Positions 15,407 to 23,165 of a stretch of 36,736 nt of DNA are shown here, piece after piece. The stretch spans positions 1-36,736 of the forward strand of contig JAIQEZ010000037.1 of the NCBI GenBank assembly GCA_020073545.1. Direction: 5' to 3'. A model generated the notes under the pieces. It did no database searches, was not told the DNA's origin, and saw only the letters and a program-made list of their open reading frames with translations. A program made the position numbers and the translations under genes. The number at the start of each line of letters is the position of its first letter. Position 1 is the stretch's first letter. This DNA is from Terriglobia bacterium. Its GTDB lineage: Bacteria; Acidobacteriota; Terriglobia; UBA7540.

Positions 15407-16903
15407 TCAGCCCGCCCACAGCCGCCGCAGCCGGTAAACCGGCAACCCGCAAGCCACGATCAACAGTCCCGGCCAGGTCGTATAGGGGCGGTAAATGAAC
15501 AGGCAAAGAACTACGACCGTCGCGCCCAGGATGTACGCGGCCGGGACCACCGGGTAGCCCGGCACTTTGTAGGGCCGGTCCGCTGCGGGCCGTGTGGCTC
15601 GCAGCCGGAAAAGACCGGCTATCGTCAGGACATAAAAAATCAGAGCCGCGGAAATAACGTAATCCAGCAAGTTGCTATAGACGTTGCCGTACTTGGCAGT
15701 AGAGGAATCAAAGGTTCTGGGCAGAACCAGGGCTGCGGCCCAAACCCCCTGCGCCAGAAGTGACCAGCCTGGAACCCTCGCCCGGTTCAGGCGCCCGGCG
15801 GGAGCGAAGAACAAGCGGTCGCGAGCCATGGCGTAGTAGGCGCGCGACCCTGCCAGCACGAGGCTGTTGATGCATCCAAACGTGGAGATCATGATGGCGA
15901 CGGCCATCAGCGTCCTGCCCAAGCCGGGAAAGATCGCCTGCAACGTCGCAGTGCCCACGCGATCGTAGGGAGCATCCTGGATCGCAGGGAGTGGCAAGGT
16001 TGCGAGGTAGGCAACGTTCGCCAGCACGTACAGCGCAATCACTGTCAATGTCCCCAGCCCCAACGCGAGAGGAAGAGTCCGGCGTGGATTCTTGACCTCG
16101 TCTGCCGCGAGGGTCACGTCGTGCCAGGAATCGGCAGCGAAGAGCGAACCTGACTGGGCGACGCAAATCGCCGCGAGGAGCCCCAGCGTCGTAGCTACGT
16201 CCAATCCCGGGACGCCTGAACGATGGAGGTGAGCAGTCCAGAGGTGTGCGAAGTTCGCCTTTACCGCGGCGGCGTTCCAGCCCAGCCCGAGCCCAACCGC
16301 GATGAGCCCCAGCAGCGCTCCAACCTTGGCCGCCGTGAAAAGATTCTGGACCCATTTCCCATACCCCAATCCTCGGCTATTGGTCCAGGTCAGCAGGGCA
16401 ATAACCAGAATTGCCACGAGCTGAGAAGTTGATAGTGAAAGTGCGTAGCTGGGAGACACGTGAAGCGGAGGAATTAGATAACGGTCTTCCGCGACTGCCG
16501 GCCAAAGCACCCCGAGAAACCTGGCAAAGGCCACTCCGACCGCGGCAATGGTTCCGGTTTGGATGACGGTGAAAAAGGTCCAGCCGTAGAGAAAGCCCCA
16601 CAGAGGTGAGAAGGCCTCGCGCAAGTACACGTACATGCCGCCGGTACGCGGCATCATCGAGGCGAGTTCGCCGTAGGAAAGCGCGGCGGCAATGGTCAAT
16701 GCACCGGCGAAAACCCACGCCAGCAGCAGACCGCCCGAGCTGCCAATCTCGCGTGCCATGGCGGCAGGCACGATGAAGATGCCAGATCCGATCATCGCGC
16801 CGGCCACGATCATCACGCAGTCAAACAGGCTGAGGCCCTGGACAAAGCCTGTCGCGGGAGGCGTTGTTGCTCCGGGCACGACCGAATGGGTTGAGACACT
16901 CAT
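15407..16903 (-). CDS. APC-family amino acid permease, 498 aa
   Basis: The product has 12 predicted membrane segments. The TM1 motif AGAMIGSGIFIVPA is the unwound substrate-binding signature (G-S-G) of the amino acid-polyamine-organocation superfamily. The SRAYYAMARDRLFF segment in the loop after TM8 is also typical. Members exchange or import amino acids with protons across the inner membrane; the substrate is not predictable here. The start ATG at 16903 gives MSVSTHSVVPG before TM1. It lies between the TonB receptor, with a strong terminator separating them, and the GH127-type gene. If it belongs to the locus functionally, the imported glycan may come with peptide or amino acids, for example from a glycoprotein. 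That link is an inference. Confidence 0.88.
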   Translation of the reverse strand: MSVSTHSVVPGATTPPATGFVQGLSLFDCVMIVAGAMIGSGIFIVPAAMAREIGSSGGLLLAWVFAGALTIAAALSYGELASMMPRTGGMYVYLREAFSPLWGFLYGWTFFTVIQTGTIAAVGVAFARFLGVLWPAVAEDRYLIPPLHVSPSYALSLSTSQLVAILVIALLTWTNSRGLGYGKWVQNLFTAAKVGALLGLIAVGLGLGWNAAAVKANFAHLWTAHLHRSGVPGLDVATTLGLLAAICVAQSGSLFAADSWHDVTLAADEVKNPRRTLPLALGLGTLTVIALYVLANVAYLATLPLPAIQDAPYDRVGTATLQAIFPGLGRTLMAVAIMISTFGCINSLVLAGSRAYYAMARDRLFFAPAGRLNRARVPGWSLLAQGVWAAALVLPRTFDSSTAKYGNVYSNLLDYVISAALIFYVLTIAGLFRLRATRPAADRPYKVPGYPVVPAAYILGATVVVLCLFIYRPYTTWPGLLIVACGLPVYRLRRLWAG

Positions 16904-17060
16904 GGGTTACTCAGGAGCGTGGGTGCACCCCAGGTTTCCAATGGCAACGCCGCCGCTCCTTTCAGGAATCCCCTTCGAGACGAAACCGTCCCCTTTCCCA
17001 TGGCAAGCCTCGTGGATGGGACTAGGTGATGGGCAAGAGCTGTTGAGGTCCGTCGAGCGT

Positions 17061-17100
17061 AAAGAAAAAACCCCAGCACCCGGGCGACCCGGGTGCTGGG
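17061..17100 (-). terminator. Rho-independent terminator of the TonB receptor gene
   Basis: A perfect 13-bp GC-rich stem (17072-17084 with 17088-17100, 3-nt loop) is followed on the minus strand by a T-rich tract (complement of 17061-17071). It begins 34 bp after the receptor stop codon, exactly placed to end that transcript before the APC permease gene. Confidence 0.92.
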
Positions 17101-17134
17101 ATTGCAGGGCTTGAAGAGGAGGGTTCGATCCGAA

Positions 17135-20100
17135 TCAGAATATGATCTTCAAGCCTAACTGAATGTTTCTTGCCGGGAAGACCGCCGTGGACCTTCCGAA
17201 GGTGCCGGACGTCATGCTTCCATCGGGGTTTTGCAGGTTCACGTTGTTGAACAGGTTGAAGAACTCACCCCGGAGCTGCATGGTCGCGGCTTCATCCTTC
17301 CAGAACCACGGGATCTTGGTGTTCTTGACGATGTTGAAGTCGGTGTTGATGTATCCTGGACCGATGTAGGCGTTGCGGCCGAGGTCTCCTTCCTGACCTA
17401 GGCTCGGTGCTGGGAAATCGGACCTCTGGAAGATACCCGTCAGGAACTGCTGTTTGGTCCCACTCTTGAAGGTACCGAACGAGGGAGTTGTGGGATAGTC
17501 GTAGTTGAACCCGTCGGCATTGTAGTCGCAGCCAGTATTGCCAACTACTTGGCGAGTGGGGTCAGTATCGGGCAGGTCATATACCGGGATGAACGACTGG
17601 TCACAGAAAACGTTGTAGGCAGTGCCTTTCTGGAGGATGACCACGGCGCCCGCCTGCCATCCGCCAAGCAGCCTGCTCAGCGCCCCCGGCCCTTTCGGAC
17701 CAGGGAAATCGTACACGAAGCTGGCAGCCACTTTGTGCCGGACGTCGAAGTCGGAAAGCCCGCGGTTAAGGTTCAAGTTGGACATATCCACGATGTTCAA
17801 GCCCGTTCCGAAACTGCTGGCCGTATCGATGGCTTTGCCGACCGTGTAAGCGGCCTGGAAATCCAGACCGCGGCTGAATCGCTTTTTCACGCTGAAGTTG
17901 CCGCCCTTATAGGTTGAGATGCCATTGGACTGGCCGTAATCAATGCCTCCAAAGCTCGAATTCAGCCGATCCAACTGGACGCCGTACACAGGGGCGCCGG
18001 CGTCGTTCGTGCCGGTTTGGACCACAGGTCCCAGCATGTCGCCGTCGAAGCGGTTGACGTCATAGCCTTGGTATAGCTTGCGACCGACGGAACCGACGTA
18101 GTTGCCCTCTACCACCCAGTTGTTGGTGAAGGCGTACTGCACGCCGAGGAACCAGTTTTCAGCATACTGAGTGCGGAGGTTGGGGTCCCACGGTTGGATC
18201 CCGGCCTTCGCCCCGATGAGGCTGCCGTTCGGATTGACGCCGACCGTAATGCCCGTCATCGCCGGGTATCCGTAAGGGGGACTCGTCGACGTGCCCAGAC
18301 CATATACGACTTGTGGCCCGGAGATGAACGTATTTGCTGTGACAGTTGCGAACATGGGAAGCTGGACACAGCAATCGTGGAAGAACTGGCCGGCAGCCCG
18401 GTCGTAGAAGACTCCTATGCCCCCCCGGACTGACATCTTGCCCTTTCCTGTCGGGTCCCAGGCGATGCCGATACGAGGAGCGAGATTGTTCTTGTCAGCG
18501 GCGATGTATGGGGATGCCTGGATCATCGAAGCATTAGTAATCCGCGAGACGAAGTCGCTCCCGCTGCCGAATACGATGCGTGAAAACATGTCCTTGGGTC
18601 CGTTGTAGCCGGGTACTTGGAACACCTCATAGCGGAGCCCCAGGCTCAACGTCAGGTTGGACTTGACCTTCCAGTCATCGTTCACAAATAACCCGAAACG
18701 CTGAAAGTTAGGCGTGAAGTTGTAGGAGATTTGTTGCCCGGTCTGCGGATTGTACCCGTAGTGGCTCTCCTGGTAGGGGCTGTCAAGGGCAAAATCGAAC
18801 AGATTGAGGAAATCGTAGAAGTACCGGCTGTACTCACCTGCGAAATTCGACCCGCCGCCCCAACCCATATCATGCCCGAGGTTCCCGCCGAACTTGAACG
18901 CGTGCTTCCCGCGGTTCCAGCTCAGCACGTTCCGCCACTCGCCATTGGTCTGCATGAAGGTCGGACCGCTGAATCCCATTCCGTAATTGGTGATGCCTGG
19001 AACCGTGATTTGGGGAATTTCAGGATGCGCAACCGCTACATCCACGTCTCCCCGCACCCGGACGTACGTAAGCGACCCTTCGTAAAGCAACGAGGACGAG
19101 AAGAGGTGGGTAAAGTTCAGATTCAGGTAATTCGAATATTCCGGCTCGGGCATGGTGAACGCCGGATAGATCGAGGTTGAGAAAGTCGCTTGCCGGCTCG
19201 TCCTGTACCAGTTGCCGTATAGCCGGTTAGCGCCCGTGCCAAAGTTCTGGTCGAGCCGGATATTCCACTGGAGGCCGTTGCGGGGAATCGTCTGGCTGGA
19301 CGAGATGAACTGGGTCATTGGGAAGTTGCAGGCCAAATCCCCAATGGGCGTCGTGATCGTTTCACTCCCGGTGCAAGTGCTTCCCGACACAGACCCCGCG
19401 GTGGACGCAGTCCCCCCGAGAATCCCCACGGGCAGGAAGCTCTTCGCTATGAAGGTGCCGATGTTGTTGGGATAATTCGCCGTCAGGAGATTGATGAAAT
19501 CCGGCGTGAGCACGGTGGCTGAGGTGGTTGTTCCGGAGCCCGACCGCAGGAAATCCATCGAACCGAAGAAGAAGGTGTGGTCCTTGCGGATGGGCCCGCC
19601 CAAACTCCAGCTGCCTTCATTGCGCCGAAAGACGGGAATCTTGTCGAGCGAGCCGTCGGCGCGCACGATGTTCTGGGACTGGAAAATGTTTCCCGCCGTC
19701 AGACGATTGTTGGTGTGGAAGTAGCCCATAGTCCCGTGAACGCCGTTGGTTCCCGACTTGGTGACGACGTTGGTGACGGACGAGGAGTTGCGTCCGTACT
19801 CGGCCGAAAAGTTGTTGATCGAGACGCGCAGCTCCTGGACCGAATCGGCGTTGGGATTGACGTTGGTGACGCCACCGCGCGGGCTGCCGTTGGCGCTCGC
19901 CGAATCAATCAGGTAGCTGTTCGACTCCGGGCGCTGGCCGTTGGCCTGGATGTTTACCCCGTACTCAGCGCTGAAGATGTCGCCTGAGGCCTGCGCATAG
20001 GCCTGCCCTCCGCCCGCAGGCAAACCGACGATGCCCGCCGTTAGGACGACGAGCGAGTAGAAGTTCCGGCCTACCATGGGCAGGTTCGCCACGCGCGTTT

Positions 20101-20524
20101 CGTTAATCTGCGCCGAGACTCTTGCCTGGGAGGTCTCAACCGCAGGCGGCGCCGCCGTGACCGTCACTTCGGTCGAGGCGGTTCCCAGTTCCAGGGTGAT
20201 ATTGACCTGCTTGGTCTGCTTGCCTTCCAGCCGGATGTTTTGTTGAACCGTGGTCTTGAACCCCTTCGCGCTCGCGGTAATCTCGAACAAATGAGCGGGG
20301 AGAGAGGGAATGTTGTAGTTTCCTGCTGAGGACGTTTGCACAGTTCGTGTGATGCCCGTCTCCACGTCCTTGGCCACTACTGTCGCGTCGGGCACCAGGG
20401 CGCCCGAGGGGTCGCTGACCGTCCCCTCGAGAGCGCTTTCGAACTGTGCCCAGGCGCTCAGGGAAGAGAAGACCAGTAGAACTAACAGGGCTACGAGCCC
20501 GATAAGGCTTCTTCGCATACTCAT
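17135..20524 (-). CDS. Oar-like TonB-dependent outer-membrane receptor with carboxypeptidase-regulatory domain, 1129 aa
   Basis: Signal peptide MSMRRSLIGLVALLVLLVFSSLSAWAQ is followed by a carboxypeptidase-regulatory-like domain (about 28-110, GTVSDPSGALVPDATV). A plug region follows (about 115-270, with NLPMVGRNFYSLVVLTAG), then a long beta-barrel ending NIQLGLKIIF with the terminal Phe used for barrel assembly. This arrangement is the Oar/CarboxypepD-TonB type that acidobacteria carry in many copies, used for uptake of large substrates such as oligosaccharides or peptides. ATG 20524 is chosen because GGGAGGAA precedes it by about 9 nt; the longer frame to 20578 has no site. It has its own near-consensus promoter and terminator. 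No SusD partner is present. Position next to four glycosidase genes supports a glycan substrate, which is inferred. Confidence 0.9.
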   Translation of the reverse strand: MSMRRSLIGLVALLVLLVFSSLSAWAQFESALEGTVSDPSGALVPDATVVAKDVETGITRTVQTSSAGNYNIPSLPAHLFEITASAKGFKTTVQQNIRLEGKQTKQVNITLELGTASTEVTVTAAPPAVETSQARVSAQINETRVANLPMVGRNFYSLVVLTAGIVGLPAGGGQAYAQASGDIFSAEYGVNIQANGQRPESNSYLIDSASANGSPRGGVTNVNPNADSVQELRVSINNFSAEYGRNSSSVTNVVTKSGTNGVHGTMGYFHTNNRLTAGNIFQSQNIVRADGSLDKIPVFRRNEGSWSLGGPIRKDHTFFFGSMDFLRSGSGTTTSATVLTPDFINLLTANYPNNIGTFIAKSFLPVGILGGTASTAGSVSGSTCTGSETITTPIGDLACNFPMTQFISSSQTIPRNGLQWNIRLDQNFGTGANRLYGNWYRTSRQATFSTSIYPAFTMPEPEYSNYLNLNFTHLFSSSLLYEGSLTYVRVRGDVDVAVAHPEIPQITVPGITNYGMGFSGPTFMQTNGEWRNVLSWNRGKHAFKFGGNLGHDMGWGGGSNFAGEYSRYFYDFLNLFDFALDSPYQESHYGYNPQTGQQISYNFTPNFQRFGLFVNDDWKVKSNLTLSLGLRYEVFQVPGYNGPKDMFSRIVFGSGSDFVSRITNASMIQASPYIAADKNNLAPRIGIAWDPTGKGKMSVRGGIGVFYDRAAGQFFHDCCVQLPMFATVTANTFISGPQVVYGLGTSTSPPYGYPAMTGITVGVNPNGSLIGAKAGIQPWDPNLRTQYAENWFLGVQYAFTNNWVVEGNYVGSVGRKLYQGYDVNRFDGDMLGPVVQTGTNDAGAPVYGVQLDRLNSSFGGIDYGQSNGISTYKGGNFSVKKRFSRGLDFQAAYTVGKAIDTASSFGTGLNIVDMSNLNLNRGLSDFDVRHKVAASFVYDFPGPKGPGALSRLLGGWQAGAVVILQKGTAYNVFCDQSFIPVYDLPDTDPTRQVVGNTGCDYNADGFNYDYPTTPSFGTFKSGTKQQFLTGIFQRSDFPAPSLGQEGDLGRNAYIGPGYINTDFNIVKNTKIPWFWKDEAATMQLRGEFFNLFNNVNLQNPDGSMTSGTFGRSTAVFPARNIQLGLKIIF

Positions 20525-20570
20525 ATTATTAATTCCTCCCGAATTTGGGGCCCCGGGCGGGACCCCATGG

Positions 20571-20589
20571 ATGGGCAAAGCAAGCCCAT
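20571..20589 (-). other. Hairpin in the receptor 5' leader
   Basis: A 6-bp stem (20571-20576 with 20584-20589, 7-nt loop) lies about 47 nt upstream of the receptor ATG. It is near, but not over, the ribosome site at about 20533-20540. A role in translation control is possible but unproven. Confidence 0.35.
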
Positions 20590-20813
20590 GAGGTTGCTCC
20601 TGTGGGACCTGGGGGATTCGAATGGTGAAGATATGCCGTTACCTTATGATCGGTTCACGAGTACCACCCGAAAGGCCGACATAACCAGTCGTTTTTCCAG
20701 TCCCGACCAGTAACGACCCAAGACGTGACGCAGGCGTTCAAACTACAGTGGTTGATTTCTGAAGCTCTCGACTACCTGATTGCGCTAGTTCCCTTTGACC
20801 GCCGAACGCTTTA

Positions 20814-20823
20814 TTGTATACAA
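20814..20823. promoter_or_regulatory. Candidate GntR/FadR-type operator TTGTATACAA
   Basis: This perfect 10-bp palindrome fits the TNGT-N-ACNA pattern known for FadR-subfamily GntR operators. It lies immediately downstream of the predicted transcription start of the receptor gene, a position where bound protein would block transcription. A GntR/FCD regulator is encoded at 26704-27489; pairing of the two is inference. Confidence 0.5.
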
Positions 20824-20837
20824 AATTGAACGCCATC

Positions 20838-20866
20838 TGTATAACCGATATGTAAGCGCTTGTCAA
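20838..20866 (-). promoter_or_regulatory. Sigma70-type promoter for the TonB receptor
   Basis: On the minus strand the -35 box is TTGACA (complement of 20861-20866, six of six matches). Then comes exactly 17 bp, then TATACA (complement of 20838-20843, four of six). An A8 tract (complement of 20870-20877) just upstream may act as an UP-like element. The predicted start is near 20831, giving a leader of about 300 nt before the ATG at 20524. Confidence 0.7.
20854..20861. promoter_or_regulatory. AAGCGCTT palindrome at the -35 edge (LacI-type core?)
   Basis: AAGCGCTT is the core of many LacI/CcpA-type operators and here abuts the -35 box, a typical repressor position. The outer bases are only partly symmetrical, and no LacI-family gene is in the window, so this is tentative. 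Confidence 0.3.
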
Positions 20867-21484
20867 CTCTTTTTTTTGACCCCGGTAATATCTTTCAGCT
20901 ATGGGCGCGAAGCAGTTTAGAAGCAAGGGCTTAGGTCCCCTCTGGGGGTCCGCCGGGGATAAATAATGATAGCGATTACATTTCTTGCCAAGCTCGGGGG
21001 CCTTCCGCGATTGCAGAAAACCGGCTGCGGTCACCGCCCTGGAAACCAAGCGGTTCGGCATGCCTTGCGTGAGGATGTGCCCCGGCAAGGGTTTCAGAGC
21101 CACGCCCCCCAGGGAAGGGGATTGCGCCTCCCGAGCATTAGCGTTTCTGGTCCTGTACGAAACGTGGGGGGGGAAAGTCCCGCCACGGCAGCTACTTCCC
21201 CCTAAGTTTAAGAGGGAGATGATACCCCCCCACGTGATAGAGTGCGCTGGCACGAGGCGCAGCATAGAAGCGCCGTTTGTGAGTTGTCAAGGCATGGTGC
21301 AGTTTGATACAGTTTCGAGCGGCGCGAAGCGGCCCAGCATGCCGAACGCAACCTGTAACCACGGGTAGCAGTGTCGGCCGGTCGACGGGCGTCATCCCCT
21401 GTGGAGGGCCTATGCCGTGCAGCCGTCCGTTGCACGCGGTCGTCGGACGGGTGGCAAACGGGCCCTGGCAGCGAGGGAAGGCCC

Positions 21485-22786
21485 ATGGAAGCAAGATCTG
21501 AGTCGGACCGGACACCCAATCCGCAAAGAGATACCTCGCCCCTTGATACACTTCAGACCGCGGCAATCCTCCGTGAACTGGAACGAATCCTGAAGAGTCC
21601 CTCATTTCGGACGAGTAAGCGCTGTCAACAGTTCCTTTCCTGTGTCGTTCAGCATAGCCTGGAAGGACACACTGAGCTTTTGAAGGAACGAAGCATCGGA
21701 GCGGAACTCTTTCAGCGCCCTATTAGCTACGCCACAGGGGAAGACGGAGTGGTCCGCGTGTTGGCCAGCGAGGTACGGAAGCGGCTGGCACAGCACTATC
21801 ACGAGCGAGCGGGTTCGTCGCCGGTGCGCATTGAGCTTCCGGTGGGCGCCTACGTGCCGGAGTTCCATTGGAATCCGGATGCGCCTCCGATGGATCTCGA
21901 AACGCCTCACCTGGCCAAGAATCCCAGCAAGCTCCGGGTTCTGACCATGACAGCGCTCGGCCTCGGCATTGTGCTGGTTGTTGTGGTGGTCACGACCCGC
22001 GTTCGTTCCGGAAGGCCGCCGGAGTCCGCTCTCGACCAATTCTGGTCCCCGGTTTTTGCCACTTCGCAGCCCGTCCTGATCTGCCTGGCGAAACCGGCGC
22101 TCTATCGACCATCGCCGGAGCTTTACCAGAGGTACTCAAATACCCATCCGGAGGCTTTCCAAACCGAAGTGGAGCGGTGGAACGAACTGCTTCCCCTGGA
22201 CCCGAATGAGAAGCTGCTGTGGCGGGACGTGATTCCCTTCCCTGAATTTGGCGTGGCCGTGGGGGACGCACGTGTGGCGGCCGGGCTTTCCGCCCTGTTC
22301 GCCCGGATCAATAAGCCGAGCCAAGTCAGGATCGGCAACAACTACTCGTTTGAGGACCTGCGCAACTCTCCTGCCGTGCTGGTAGGAGCCTTCAATAACC
22401 GGTGGACACTGCAAATGACTGCCAACTTGCACTTCACGTTCGCGGAAGGCGACAGCAAGGGGCCCTTCCGGATCCAGGAGCAAGGCCCCTCCGGAAGGAT
22501 GTGGTTCCCTAAATGGGCTCCCCAAGGTCGGGCCACCGAAGACTTCGCGGTCGTTACCAGACTACTGGACTCCAAGACAGGCCAGTTGCTGATCACCGCG
22601 GCGGGAGTCGCCGCCAATGGTACGCAAGCGGCAGGAGAGTTCATTTCCAGCGAAGACTTTCTGACAGAGTGCCTCCGCACCGCACCGCCGGACTGGCAGA
22701 AGAAGAATCTGCAGGTGGTCGTGCAGACCACTGTGACCGAATCAGTCGCTGGCCCCCCTCGCGTCGTCGCCACGTACTTCTGGTAG
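21485..22786 (+). CDS. Membrane-tethered regulator-like protein: cytoplasmic N-domain, one TM, exported domain of unknown function, 433 aa
   Basis: Residues 41-128 match a domain pattern frequent in acidobacterial regulators and adenylate-cyclase-like proteins: F..S..C.QFL..VV...L.G....LKE..IG..LF.R...Y....D..VRV.A...R..L..HY, ending VRIELPVGAYVPEF. One membrane helix follows (about 152-171, VLTMTALGLGIVLVVVVVTT). Residues 180-433 form an exported domain (QPVLICLAKPALY; VLVGAFNNRWT; FAVVTRLLDSKTGQLLITAAGVAANGTQAAGEF) with no function I recognise. The topology recalls ToxR/CadC one-component regulators, though DNA binding is unproven. The ATG at 21485 follows GAGGGAAGG. It is transcribed divergently from the TonB receptor over 960 bp, so it is a candidate regulator or sensor for that locus. 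Confidence 0.65.
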   Translation: MEARSESDRTPNPQRDTSPLDTLQTAAILRELERILKSPSFRTSKRCQQFLSCVVQHSLEGHTELLKERSIGAELFQRPISYATGEDGVVRVLASEVRKRLAQHYHERAGSSPVRIELPVGAYVPEFHWNPDAPPMDLETPHLAKNPSKLRVLTMTALGLGIVLVVVVVTTRVRSGRPPESALDQFWSPVFATSQPVLICLAKPALYRPSPELYQRYSNTHPEAFQTEVERWNELLPLDPNEKLLWRDVIPFPEFGVAVGDARVAAGLSALFARINKPSQVRIGNNYSFEDLRNSPAVLVGAFNNRWTLQMTANLHFTFAEGDSKGPFRIQEQGPSGRMWFPKWAPQGRATEDFAVVTRLLDSKTGQLLITAAGVAANGTQAAGEFISSEDFLTECLRTAPPDWQKKNLQVVVQTTVTESVAGPPRVVATYFW

Positions 22787-23165
22787 TCCTAGACAAGGCT
22801 AACCCGACCCGTGTGACTGCGGCACAGCCGTGCCGTGTGGGTGATCCTCTTCGCCGAGAACTCACTCCGTCTGCTGGTGGGTCAAATCGAAGAACTCCTT
22901 GGACGACGGCTCTTTGAGTGGTCACGGGGGCAGGCTCCCTCGAGGTCTTGATATTTAGTGGTGGATTGTGCATCCTAGTGCCGTTCCAACTCGATCCGTG
23001 TACGACCCGCATCAAGCAGAAGCTGAATGCCTGGTGGGCTCGCCCCGTACCAACCAGCCCGACACCGGGAGGTCACATCAGGGGAAGTAGCTTGGTACGG
23101 GGCTCGGCAAATCGGCTCTTGTCAAGACGAGCTGGAACGGTACTCGGGTCGGTTGTGAGGAGCGC
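22787..23165. other. 379-bp intergenic region upstream of TPR operon
   Basis: No gene is visible. A 6-bp stem-loop (22820-22825 with 22830-22835) lies 34 nt after the upstream stop but lacks a T-run. The exact 17-bp repeat copy sits at 22975-22991. A promoter for the TPR genes is expected but not clearly readable. Confidence 0.45.
22975..22991 (+). repeat. 17-bp exact repeat, copy 2
   Basis: It is identical to 3882-3898 and on the same strand, again upstream of a plus-strand gene (about 175 bp before the TPR start; copy 1 is about 415 bp before the radical SAM start). Its origin is unknown. Confidence 0.6.

Larger units (their letters stand above)
20525..21484. other. 960-bp divergent intergenic region
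   Basis: It lies between the TonB receptor (minus) and the membrane-tethered regulator-like gene (plus). It holds the receptor promoter, two palindromes and the leader hairpin. A 175-codon minus frame (20738-21265) overlaps the promoter, has no ribosome site and shows no protein-like composition, so I do not call it. For the plus gene a weak promoter candidate is TTGTCA (21284-21289) with GATACA (21306-21311), 16-bp spacer. The rest shows nothing I can name. Confidence 0.5.

Noticed and set aside
20738-21265. 175-codon minus-strand frame between the TonB receptor and the tethered regulator
   Set aside because: It overlaps the strong receptor promoter, lacks a ribosome site and has no family-like pattern.
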